Assembly (NCBI RefSeq): GCF_003730135.1
Contig: NZ_RJVO01000006.1
Span: forward strand, 178,615-242,614
From: Stagnimonas aquatica
Lineage (GTDB): Bacteria > Pseudomonadota > Gammaproteobacteria > Nevskiales > Nevskiaceae
Reading direction: 5' to 3'
DNA length: 64,000 bases
Each line of letters opens with the position of its first letter. The stretch's first letter is position 1. Made by a program: the position numbers and the translations under genes. Below are positions 55,210 through 63,534 of this stretch, in pieces. The notes beneath the pieces were generated by a model. That model was not told the origin of the DNA and searched no databases. It saw only the letters and a program-made list of their open reading frames with translations.

Positions 55210-55513
55210 GCACGCTCCCCAAAAACACGACGACCGCCCGACGGGCAGTCCTGAGCTGGTGGGAGCCGGCGCTGGCGGCGTCCGTGACTGGACGTCGCTG
55301 CGGATCGTCCAGGCCGGAACGGGTTCCAGACCACGGTCTGGCCTCCAGGGCCACGACCGGCGCGCTCCGTGCTGGGTCTCCTCCAGCGGTTCTGTCACTG
55401 GGCATCAAGGCCCTCCGCCCACTCGCAAGCGGCTTTGTGATCGCGGCGGAGGCTAGGGCGCCGGGCTCGGCATCGTCTTGACAAAAGCCGACAGCCATTA
55501 CGAAATCGCGACA
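55210..55513. other. Intergenic region between DUF6351 and AraC-family genes
   Basis: The 304 bases between two divergent genes hold no convincing gene or RNA. Both promoters should lie here; the only near-consensus box seen is TTGACA at 55478-55483. No strong dyad was found. Confidence 0.6.
55478..55504 (+). promoter_or_regulatory. Candidate promoter for the AraC-family gene
   Basis: A perfect -35 TTGACA at 55478-55483 lies 30 bases before the ATG at 55514. The best -10 candidate, TACGAA at 55499-55504, is weak and 15 bases away. Transcription would start almost at the ATG, which has no ribosome-binding site, so the message may be leaderless. Confidence 0.3.
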
Positions 55514-56545
55514 ATGACAACAAGAACCGGGGGGAGCTTCCAGAGCGCAGTGGTCAGCGCGGCCTACGCCTCGGCGCTGCTCGACTACTTGCGCCTGCAA
55601 GGCCTGGAGCCGGACTCGCTGTATGCCCCCCATCCCCTGCCCTCGCTCGACGAGCTGACCGCGCGCGGGCAACTGAGCCTGGGCGAGTGGATGCGCATGT
55701 TCGAGATCGCCGCCGAGGCCCTGGACGATCCCGATCTGGCGCTCAAGGCCGGCGCGCAGATCAACATCCGCCACATGGGCGTGCTCGGCCAGGTGCTGAT
55801 GAATTGCAGCCACGTCGCCGACGCCGCAGCGCAGCTGTCGCGCTACATCCGGCTGCTCGGCGAGTTCGGGCAGCCGCAGGTGGAGATTCACGGCGACCAG
55901 GCGCACCTGATCTGGACCTGGCCCTACGACTGCACGCCGCCAATGGCGCTGGTGCAGTTCATGCAGGCGGCGCGCGCGACGCTGACCCGTTGGTTGACCA
56001 GCCGGCCGGACATCCAGGGCGATGCCCATTTTTTCTTCCCGGCACCGGCCGACACCCGGGTCTACGAAAAGCTGTTCGGCGGCGCCCTGCACTTCAATGC
56101 ACCGGTGAACAAGATCGTGGTCGCGGCGCGCTACCTGCAGGCGCCCATCGTGCTCGCCGACGAGAGCTGGCGGCGACGTGCCGAGCGCGAGGCGCGGGTG
56201 GTGCTGCAAAGGCTGGAGGGCGAAACCGAGTTGCCGCAGCAGCTGCGCAAGCTGCTGATGGCCCAGCTGGAGCTGGGCCGAGCCAGTCTCGACGAGGCGG
56301 CGCGCGAGCTCGGCCTGCATCCACGCGCGCTGCAACGCCGGCTCGACGCCGAGGGCACCAACTTCCGCAGTCTGCTCGACGAGGTGCGGCTGATCCGCGC
56401 CCGGCAGTACCTGCAAGACCCCAGGTTGCGGCTGGCCGAGGTGGCGTTCCTGCTCGGCTATTCCGAGCAGAGCGCCTTCCAATATGCCTTCAAGCAGTGG
56501 ACCGGCAAGACACCCGGGGAGTACCGCAGCAGTCTGTTGTCCTGA
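55514..56545 (+). CDS. AraC-family transcriptional regulator
   Basis: 343 residues from ATG 55514; a longer TTG start at 55478 is less likely. The N-terminal arabinose-binding-type (OruR/ArgR-like) regulatory domain spans about 15-200. The C-terminal double helix-turn-helix spans about 235-343 (ASLDEAARELGLHPRALQRRLDAEGTNF in the first, LRLAEVAFLLGYSEQSAFQYAFKQWTGKTPGEYR in the second). It is divergent from the DUF6351 lipoprotein gene, the natural candidate target. Effector unknown. Confidence 0.9.
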   Translation: MTTRTGGSFQSAVVSAAYASALLDYLRLQGLEPDSLYAPHPLPSLDELTARGQLSLGEWMRMFEIAAEALDDPDLALKAGAQINIRHMGVLGQVLMNCSHVADAAAQLSRYIRLLGEFGQPQVEIHGDQAHLIWTWPYDCTPPMALVQFMQAARATLTRWLTSRPDIQGDAHFFFPAPADTRVYEKLFGGALHFNAPVNKIVVAARYLQAPIVLADESWRRRAEREARVVLQRLEGETELPQQLRKLLMAQLELGRASLDEAARELGLHPRALQRRLDAEGTNFRSLLDEVRLIRARQYLQDPRLRLAEVAFLLGYSEQSAFQYAFKQWTGKTPGEYRSSLLS

Positions 56546-56659
56546 GCAGCCGCCTGGTCCCGGCGCGCTGCTGGCTTGCGGAAGCCGCGCTCCGCCCTTG
56601 AGAATCCGCCGCTAGGCCACTCCTGCGCGCGGGCTCATCCCCCGGGCCACCACCGATTC

Positions 56660-58171
56660 ATGACCGCCAGCGCCCGCTCCCCCCTGCCTGTCCTCCTGCT
56701 GATCCTGCTCATCGGCAGCGTCTACCGCGCGCTCGCCCTGCACTGGGCCGGGCTCAATCTCTACGTCGACGAGGCGCAGTACTGGACCTGGTCCCAGAGC
56801 CTGGCCTGGGGCTATTACTCGAAGCCGCCGGTGATCGCCGCGATCATCGCCTTCACCACCGAACTGTTCGGCGACGGCGAGCTGGCGATCAAGAGCGGCG
56901 CGCTGCTGCTCTACCCGCTGACCACGCTGCTGGTGTACGCGCTGGCGCTGCGGCTGTACGACCGCCGGGTCGCGTTCTGGAGCGCGCTGACCTTCTTCAC
57001 GCTGCCCGGCGTCGCCTTCTCCTCGGTGATCATCTCCACCGATGTCGCCCTGTTCACGAGCTGGACCGCCGCCTGCTACGGCCTGCTGCGCGCACTGGAA
57101 AACAACCAGTGGCGCTGGTGGCTGCTGGTGGGGCTGGCCGGCGGCATCGGCCTGCTGACCAAGTACACCATGGGCATCTTCGCGGTCTCGACCCTGCTCT
57201 ACCTGGGCCTGACGCCGAGCCTGCGCGCGCAGCTGCGCAATCCGCGCCTGTATCTGGCGGCGCTGCTGTCGGCGCTGGTCTTCGCGCCCAATCTCTGGTG
57301 GAACCATCTGAACGGCTGGCCGACCTTTCAGCACACCGCCGACATCTCCAATCTGGAAACCGGGCCGGGGCTGCATTTCGACGAACTCTCCGAGTTCCTG
57401 CTCGGTCAGGCGGCGATCATCGGGCCGGTGCTGTTCTTCGCGCTGATCGTGCTGATCGCGCGGCCCCGGCAGTGGCTGGCGGAACCGCGCCAGCGCTTCC
57501 TCGCCTGCATGGCCCTGCCCTTCCTGCTCATCATCAGCCTGCAGGCCCTGCTCGGCCGCGCCAATGCCAACTGGGCGGCGATGACCTATGCCAGCGGCAC
57601 AGTCTGGCTGGTGGCCTGGCTGCTGCAAGCGGAGCGCCGACGACTGCTGATCGGCGCCATCGCGCTGAACCTCGCGCTCGCCTCGCTGGCCTACCACTAT
57701 CACGCGCTGACCCGGCTGGCCGGTATCGAGCTGACCCGCAAGAGCGACCACTACAAGCGTGTGCAGGGCTGGGACCGGGTCGGCGCCGAAGTGCGCCAGC
57801 GGCTGATCGACAACCCGGGTGCGATCCTGCTCACCGACCAGCGCGATCTGATGAGCGAGCTGCGCTATTACGCGCGACCGCAGTCGGACAACGCGGTGAT
57901 GTGGAACCCGCGCCACGAGGTGGTCAGCCACTACCATCTGGTGACCAGCATGGACGACAAGATCGGGGCTGACTTCCTCTACATCACCCGCGACGAGCGC
58001 CTGCCGGACGAAGTGGCGATGCGCTTCTTCGAGACCCTGCCGCTGGAAGCGATCCATGTGCCGGTGGTGCCGGGCTGGTCGCTGGACTTCCAGGTGTTTC
58101 TGCTGCGGCGCTTCCAGGGCTATGAGGGCCCGCTGCCGCTGGACCGGCCACCGGCGCCGCCGCTGAACTGA
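56660..58171 (+). CDS. ArnT-like glycosyltransferase (GT39/GT83 family)
   Basis: 503 residues with about ten membrane segments. The first periplasmic loop carries YVDEAQYWTWSQSLAWGYYSKPP, the catalytic-Asp region of the PMT/ArnT type. A soluble periplasmic tail of about 130 residues follows residue 370. Enzymes of this type transfer a sugar from an undecaprenyl- or dolichyl-phosphate carrier onto lipid A, protein or another lipid. The acceptor cannot be told. It stands alone between the AraC gene and the convergent OmpA-family gene. Confidence 0.85.
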   Translation: MTASARSPLPVLLLILLIGSVYRALALHWAGLNLYVDEAQYWTWSQSLAWGYYSKPPVIAAIIAFTTELFGDGELAIKSGALLLYPLTTLLVYALALRLYDRRVAFWSALTFFTLPGVAFSSVIISTDVALFTSWTAACYGLLRALENNQWRWWLLVGLAGGIGLLTKYTMGIFAVSTLLYLGLTPSLRAQLRNPRLYLAALLSALVFAPNLWWNHLNGWPTFQHTADISNLETGPGLHFDELSEFLLGQAAIIGPVLFFALIVLIARPRQWLAEPRQRFLACMALPFLLIISLQALLGRANANWAAMTYASGTVWLVAWLLQAERRRLLIGAIALNLALASLAYHYHALTRLAGIELTRKSDHYKRVQGWDRVGAEVRQRLIDNPGAILLTDQRDLMSELRYYARPQSDNAVMWNPRHEVVSHYHLVTSMDDKIGADFLYITRDERLPDEVAMRFFETLPLEAIHVPVVPGWSLDFQVFLLRRFQGYEGPLPLDRPPAPPLN

Positions 58172-58191
58172 AGCGGCCGCCCTGAGCCACG

Positions 58192-58226
58192 AAAAAGCCG
58201 CCCCGCGCTTGCGCACGGAGCGGCTT
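58192..58226 (-). terminator. Intrinsic terminator of the second OmpA-family gene
   Basis: On the minus strand AAGCCGC (58226-58220) pairs with GCGGCTT (58201-58195), extended by inner GC pairs, and is followed by a run of five T ending at 58192. It lies 20 bases after the stop. Confidence 0.85.
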
Positions 58227-58245
58227 GGCGACGAACCGCTTCGGG

Positions 58246-59382
58246 CTACTGCTTGGTGACGCTGAACTCGACGCGGCGATTCTCGGCGCGGCCGTCCTTG
58301 GTCTTGTTGCTGGCGACCGGCTTGGCCTCACCCAGACCCTCGGCAGTCAGGCGCTTCGGGCTGATGCCCTCGCCGATCAGGTAGTCACGGGCGGCGTTGG
58401 CGCGCAGCTTCGAGAGCTTGAGGTTGTAGGCGTCGGCACCCACCGAGTCGGTGTGGCCTTCGATCAGCAGCTCCATGCTCGGCTGGCCGCGCAGGCCTTC
58501 CGCCACCTTCGACAGCGACTGCTTGGCGGCAGCCGTCAGCCGCGCCGAGTCGAACTCGAAGTTGATGTCGTGCAGCACCACCTTGGCGGTCTTGATCGCG
58601 CAGCCGCTGGCGTCGACCTTCATGCCGTAAGGCGTACCCGGGCAGGCATCAACCGGATCCAGCACGCCGTCCTGATCGCTGTCCTTCGGAGCCGGCGGCG
58701 GGGGCGGGGGCGGCGGGCAGCCGTTGGCGTCCACCACGCTGCCCAGCGGCGTGTTCGGGCAGCGGTCGCGGCTGTCGGGCACCCCATCGCCATCGCTATC
58801 GGCCGGCGGCGCGGGCGGCGGCGGAGCGGCAATCACCGGCGGCGGCGTGTCGCCGCCAAAGGCGATCTGCACACCGGCGTTGATGCGGGTGTCCCACAGG
58901 TGGGCGTTGCCCGCCGCAACCTCGTTGTCATTTACCCGGTAGCGCTTGGCATCCAGCCGCAGCGAGGTACGCTGATTAACCGTGTAAAGCACACCGCCGC
59001 CGGCATTGAGAAAGCCGTGCCAGCCATCGTTGCTTGCACGATCGTCATACTGCATGCCACTGCCCAGCAGCAGGAATGGCGAAAAGCTGGCGGAGCGTTT
59101 AAAGGGATAGACCGCCAGGTCGAGTCCTGCGCCCCACAATTGCTCCGAGTCCGTGCTACTCAAACGGTCGGTCTTCAAACCGAAGACGTTGAGTTCGGAA
59201 GCCAGATAGTCACCGGCTGGCAAACCGAGCAGCAGTGTGGCGCCCAGCCCCTGATCGGTCTGACGATCAAGGTCTGGAGAGATGTAGCTGCCTTGCAAAC
59301 CAAAATAAGGCCGGTCATCGGCTGCAAAAACTGCAGTCGTACAGGAAACCAGAGCCATCGCCATCAGAGGCTTCATCTTCAT
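58246..59382 (-). CDS. OmpA-family protein with proline-rich and TSP3 linkers
   Basis: 378 residues from ATG 59382, preceded by GGAGAAAG. The signal peptide is cleaved near VFA-A (residue 20). Residues about 22-175 form an 8-stranded barrel. Two proline runs (APPPPAPP and an eight-Pro stretch) frame two thrombospondin-type-3 calcium loops (DSDGDGVPDSRDRCPNTP and DSDQDGVLDPVDACPGTP). The OmpA peptidoglycan-binding domain closes the protein (FEFDSARLTAAA, IEGHTDSVGA, YNLKLSKLRANAARDYL). It differs from the paralogue at 15489-16604 by its longer rigid linker. Confidence 0.92.
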   Translation of the reverse strand: MKMKPLMAMALVSCTTAVFAADDRPYFGLQGSYISPDLDRQTDQGLGATLLLGLPAGDYLASELNVFGLKTDRLSSTDSEQLWGAGLDLAVYPFKRSASFSPFLLLGSGMQYDDRASNDGWHGFLNAGGGVLYTVNQRTSLRLDAKRYRVNDNEVAAGNAHLWDTRINAGVQIAFGGDTPPPVIAAPPPPAPPADSDGDGVPDSRDRCPNTPLGSVVDANGCPPPPPPPPAPKDSDQDGVLDPVDACPGTPYGMKVDASGCAIKTAKVVLHDINFEFDSARLTAAAKQSLSKVAEGLRGQPSMELLIEGHTDSVGADAYNLKLSKLRANAARDYLIGEGISPKRLTAEGLGEAKPVASNKTKDGRAENRRVEFSVTKQ

Positions 59383-59461
59383 TGTTGTCTTTCTCCAGAG
59401 ATAACGGAATGTCCACAGATAGTGCGGAACAGCCATGAATCCGCCCTTAACTGCCGCAAGT

Positions 59462-60880
59462 TCAGACCACCTTGCGTCGCTTGTGTTGCTGCTTCTCCAC
59501 CGCCCGCTCCAGTTCCTCCAGCGACTCCGCCATGTAGGTGGCAAGGCGCTGCATGTGCGGCAGGGTGTCGCGGCAGCCGGTGAAGCCGACGTTGAACTGG
59601 CCGGCGTAGCTGACCACCGTGATGTTCAAGGCCTGACCGTGGCTGAGCAGGGAGATCGGGTACATCTGCTCCAGCCGCGCGCCGTTGAAGTACAGGTGCT
59701 CGCGCGGACCAGGCACGTTGGAGATGGTGACGTTGAACATCGGCCGCGTACGACCACCCAGACCGGTCAGCAGGCTGAGGATGTAGGGCGCCATGAACAC
59801 CATGGTGTAGTTGTTGATGCCCGCCTTCGGCAGCGCCTGCAGCTTGTCTTTGGCGATGTTTGTGGATTCCTGGATCGCCTTCAGCCGCTTGAGCGGATCG
59901 GCCAGATGGGTATTGAGGTTGGCGATGATGAAGCTGATGGCATTGCCGCTGTCGCCGTCGTCGGCCGGGCGCACGCTGACCGGCACACCGGCGGTCAGTG
60001 GGGCATTGGGCAGTGCCTGGATCTCGTCGAGATAGCGTCGCAGCGCGCCCGAGCAGAGCTCCAGGAACACATCGTTGACGGTCACTTCGGCCGCCTTGGC
60101 GATCCGGCGGATGCGCTCCAGTTCGTAGTACTGGGTGGCGAAGCGCCGCTGGCCGCCGATCTTGCGGTTGAGGATGGATTTCGGTGCCACGAACGGCGCG
60201 GCGTGGGCCGGGTCGGTCTGGTTGAAGGTTTCACTGACCACTTCGCCCAGCGCCTTGATCACGCCGGGCAGGGTTTCCGCCTGCGCCAGGGCGAGACTCT
60301 TCAAACGCTCCGCCAGCGGTGCCTTGACGGCGCGCGGCCGCGCGCTGCCGCCGCCGCGTCCGACCGCCCAGGGCGGCAGTCGGTCGGTGGCCTCGGGATC
60401 AGAGGACAGCATGCGTTCCAGCATCTTCATGCCGCCGACGCCGTCGACCTGCGAGTGGTGCATCTTCACGTACAGCGCGAAACGATTGTTCTCCAGCCCC
60501 TCGATCAGGTGGCATTCCCACAGCGGCCGGTTGAAATCCAGCGGGTGCGAGTGCAGCCGCGAGATCAGCACGCCCAGTTCGCGCTCGCCACCGGGCGCCG
60601 GCAGGGCGCTGTGGCGGAAGTGGTAGTCGAGATCAATCTTGTGGTCTTCGATCCAGGCCGGCAGCACGCCCTTGAGCTTGGGCGACACCAGCTTGAGATT
60701 GAACGGCGGTGCGAAATTGCGGTGCTGCCTGAGGCTGGCAACGGTGTCGCGCAGGAAGTCCGGCGAGGCGTTCTTCGGCAGCGAGAAGATGGTCAGGCTG
60801 CCGACATGCATCGGCGTGTCGGTGGACTCAACCATCAGCCAGGCGGCGTCGAGCGGATTGAGCTTGTAGGTCTTTGCCAC
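59462..60880 (-). CDS. Wax ester synthase/diacylglycerol acyltransferase (WS/DGAT)
   Basis: 472 residues from GTG 60880. That start is chosen because GGAGGAG lies directly upstream; an ATG five codons earlier would put that site inside the coding sequence. The catalytic HHxxxDG motif is HHSQVDG at 141-147. Others are LDAAWLMVESTDTPMHVG near the start, NRPLWECHLIEGL, and FNVTISNVPGPREHLYFNGA with VSYAGQFNVGFTGCRDTLP in the C-terminal half. It joins acyl-CoA to fatty alcohols or diacylglycerol, making storage lipids at the inner membrane. It is divergent from the amidohydrolase gene. Confidence 0.93.
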   Translation of the reverse strand: MAKTYKLNPLDAAWLMVESTDTPMHVGSLTIFSLPKNASPDFLRDTVASLRQHRNFAPPFNLKLVSPKLKGVLPAWIEDHKIDLDYHFRHSALPAPGGERELGVLISRLHSHPLDFNRPLWECHLIEGLENNRFALYVKMHHSQVDGVGGMKMLERMLSSDPEATDRLPPWAVGRGGGSARPRAVKAPLAERLKSLALAQAETLPGVIKALGEVVSETFNQTDPAHAAPFVAPKSILNRKIGGQRRFATQYYELERIRRIAKAAEVTVNDVFLELCSGALRRYLDEIQALPNAPLTAGVPVSVRPADDGDSGNAISFIIANLNTHLADPLKRLKAIQESTNIAKDKLQALPKAGINNYTMVFMAPYILSLLTGLGGRTRPMFNVTISNVPGPREHLYFNGARLEQMYPISLLSHGQALNITVVSYAGQFNVGFTGCRDTLPHMQRLATYMAESLEELERAVEKQQHKRRKVV

Positions 60881-60983
60881 GGGTTCTCCTCCCATTCGTT
60901 ATCGCGGCAGTGTAGCAACCGGGCTCTGCCTTGGCGGTCGGCGACAGCGGCTACGGCGCGGAGTCCGGCCAACGAATCAAAGA

Positions 60984-61012
60984 TTGCGAGTGATCGGTTT
61001 CTAACCTAGTCT
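60984..61012 (+). promoter_or_regulatory. Candidate promoter for the amidohydrolase-tetR unit
   Basis: TTGCGA (60984-60989) and TAGTCT (61007-61012) are 17 bases apart, upstream of the ATG at 61066. Box matches are moderate. Confidence 0.3.
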
Positions 61013-61065
61013 GCGCAACCATGAGCTGCGGCCAACTCGGACCGCAGACCCGCTGGAGGAGACCC

Positions 61066-62862
61066 ATGCGCAATTTCGATCTGGTCATCAAGAACGGCCG
61101 CTATTTCGACGGCAGCGGCGGCCCTTCCGCCCGCAAGCACGTCGGCGTGCGCGACGGCCGTATCGCCGCCGTCTCCGACCTGCCGCTGCCGGAAGCCGGC
61201 GCCCAGGTGATCGACGCCGAGGGCCAGTGGCTGATGCCGGGCTTTCTCGACACCCACACGCATTACGACGCCGAGATGCTGGCGGCGCCGGGCCTGAAGG
61301 AAAGCGTGCGCCACGGCGTGACCACGGTGACCTTCGGCTCCTGCTCGATCGGCATGGTCTGCTCGGAGCCGGAGGACTGCTCGGACATGTTCACCCGCGT
61401 CGAGTCGATCCCGCGCGAGCATGTGCTGCCGCTGCTCAAGCGGACCAAGACCTGGAACTCGCCGCGCGGCTATGTCGAGCACCTTCAGACCATGCCGCTG
61501 GGGCCGAACGTCACCGCCTACCTGGGCCACTCCGACCTGCGCGTCGCGACCATGGGCCTGCACCGCGCGGTGGATAGCCAGGCCCGGCCCAGCGAGGCCG
61601 AGCTGCGGAAGATGGAACAGGTGCTCGAAGAGGCACTGGACGTCGGCCTGCTCGGGCTCTCCACCATGACCACCAAGTGGGACAAGCTCGACGGCGAGCG
61701 CGAGCGCAGCAAGAGCCTGCCCACCACCTACGCGCGCTGGAGCGAGTACACCCGGCTCAACCGCATCCTGCGCCGGCGCGGTCGCATCCACCAGGGAGCG
61801 CCGGACATCGTCACCAAGGTGAACATGTTCGCCTTCCTCTGGGAGAGCCTCGGCCTGTACGTCCGCAAGCCGCTGAAGACCACGCTGATCACCCTGATGG
61901 ATGTGAAAAGCAACGGCCTGCTGCACCGGGTGGTCGGCAGGCTGGCGCATTTCTGCAACCGCGCGCTGCGCGGCAACTTCCGCTGGCAGGCGCTGCCCTG
62001 CCCTTTCGAGGTCTACGCTGACGGCATCGACCTGGTGATCTTCGAAGAGTTCGGCGCCGGCGAGCAGGCCCTGCACCTCTCAGACGAGATCGAGCGCAAT
62101 GCCCTGATGCAGGACGAGCGCTACCGCCGCGCCTTCCGCAAGAACTACGAATCGAAGTTCAGCCCCCGGGTCTGGCACCGCGACTTCCACGACGCCAAGA
62201 TCGTCGATTGCCCGGACCGCAGCGTGATCGGCCAGAGCTTCGGCGCGCTGGCCGATGCCAAGGGCATCCACCCGGTCGATGCCTTCCTCGATCTGGTGGT
62301 GGCGCATGGCAAGAAGCTGCGCTGGAAGACCACCATCGGCAACCACCGCAAGCAGCGCTTGAAAGCCATCGTCCGGGATCAGGGCGCGATCATCAGCTTC
62401 AGCGACGCTGGCGCCCATATCCGTAACATGGCCTTCTACAACTTCAGTCTGCAGATGCTGAAGCTGGTGTACGACGCCGAGCGCGAGGGCCGCCCCTTCA
62501 TGCCGCTGGAGAAAGCCGTGTGGCGACTCACCGGCGAGCTGGCCGACTGGTTCGAGATCGACGCCGGCCACATCCGCCTGGGTGATCGCGCCGATCTGGT
62601 GGTAATCAACCCCGAAGGCCTGGACGCCAGCGTGCTGGCCTATGCCGAGGCGCCGATCCCCGAGTTCAACGGACTCGCGCGCATGGTCAACCGCAACGAC
62701 CGCGCCGTCAGCGCCACCGTCATCAACGGCCGCATCGCCTACCGTCACGGCGAGTTCGCCGCCGACTTCGGCCGCGCCGCCGGCTATGGCCAGTTTCTCC
62801 CGGCCGGCGTGCCGGCCGGTGCCGGCAGCGCACCGCGTCTGCCGCTGGCGCAGGCGGCATGA
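61066..62862 (+). CDS. Amidohydrolase, N-acyl-D-amino-acid deacylase-like
   Basis: 598 residues from ATG 61066, preceded by TGGAGGAG. The metal site starts with DTHTHYD (His64, His66). Further marks are SCSIGMVCSEPEDC, TAYLGHSDLRVATMG, the late Asp in ISFSDAGAHIRNMAFYN and the C-terminal composite beta domain (GDRADLVVINPEGL, VSATVINGRIAYRHGEF). This is the D-aminoacylase branch of the amidohydrolase superfamily; the real substrate is not known. Its stop overlaps the TetR ATG (ATGA). Confidence 0.88.
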   Translation: MRNFDLVIKNGRYFDGSGGPSARKHVGVRDGRIAAVSDLPLPEAGAQVIDAEGQWLMPGFLDTHTHYDAEMLAAPGLKESVRHGVTTVTFGSCSIGMVCSEPEDCSDMFTRVESIPREHVLPLLKRTKTWNSPRGYVEHLQTMPLGPNVTAYLGHSDLRVATMGLHRAVDSQARPSEAELRKMEQVLEEALDVGLLGLSTMTTKWDKLDGERERSKSLPTTYARWSEYTRLNRILRRRGRIHQGAPDIVTKVNMFAFLWESLGLYVRKPLKTTLITLMDVKSNGLLHRVVGRLAHFCNRALRGNFRWQALPCPFEVYADGIDLVIFEEFGAGEQALHLSDEIERNALMQDERYRRAFRKNYESKFSPRVWHRDFHDAKIVDCPDRSVIGQSFGALADAKGIHPVDAFLDLVVAHGKKLRWKTTIGNHRKQRLKAIVRDQGAIISFSDAGAHIRNMAFYNFSLQMLKLVYDAEREGRPFMPLEKAVWRLTGELADWFEIDAGHIRLGDRADLVVINPEGLDASVLAYAEAPIPEFNGLARMVNRNDRAVSATVINGRIAYRHGEFAADFGRAAGYGQFLPAGVPAGAGSAPRLPLAQAA

Positions 62863-63533
62863 GGCGCGCGGCAACGGCTGCGGCGTCGCCCCGGCGAGCA
62901 GCAGCCGCGCGTGCCAAACCAGCCGCCAGCCGCACCCAGACCGAGCGCCGCAGCAGCACCATCGCCAAGCTGGTGCAGGCCGGCACCGAGGCGCTGATCG
63001 AGCTCGGCTATGCGCGTACCAGCATCCAGGAAATCTGCCTGCGTGCCGGGGTTTCCCACGGCGGTCTGTTCCGCCATTTCCCCAGCCGGCTGGAGCTGAT
63101 GAAGCGGGTGGCGGTGGAGGTCGGCGACGGCCTGCTGGATCGCTACCGGCAGCAGTTCGCCCGCCTCCAGCAGCACGCCCACGACCCGATCCGCCTGGCC
63201 CTGGAGCTATGCCGCGGCACCTGCCAGTCGCGCAGCCATCAGGCCTGGTTCGAGCTGATGATGGCGGCGCGTACCGATCCCGACCTGCGCGCCGCCCTGG
63301 CCCCGATCTGGGCCAGCAATCATGCCGATGTGCTGGCGCTGGCTGGACAGCTGCTGCCGGAGCAGAGTGGGCATCCGGACTTCGCTGCCATCGTCGACGT
63401 GATGGTGACCCTGATGCACGGCGAGGCGGTGGAGCGCTTCGTGCACGTCGACCCCGAGGTGGAGCAGCGGCGTCTGGCCTGGGCCCAGCAGGCGGTGCAA
63501 CAGGGGCTCCTGCAAGCGGCTACCCGGCGCTAG
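62859..63533 (+). CDS. TetR-family transcriptional regulator
   Basis: 224 residues. A basic Ala/Arg-rich leader (residues 1-30) precedes the TetR helix-turn-helix (about 35-80: IAKLVQAGTEALIELGYARTSIQEICLRAGVSHGGLFRHFPSR). The C-terminal ligand domain is generic. Translationally coupled to the amidohydrolase and likely to control it or the divergent acyltransferase. An insertion sequence begins one base after its TAG stop, so the last residues could have been altered by insertion. Confidence 0.88.
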   Translation: MRRAATAAASPRRAAAARAKPAASRTQTERRSSTIAKLVQAGTEALIELGYARTSIQEICLRAGVSHGGLFRHFPSRLELMKRVAVEVGDGLLDRYRQQFARLQQHAHDPIRLALELCRGTCQSRSHQAWFELMMAARTDPDLRAALAPIWASNHADVLALAGQLLPEQSGHPDFAAIVDVMVTLMHGEAVERFVHVDPEVEQRRLAWAQQAVQQGLLQAATRR

Positions 63534-63534
63534 G

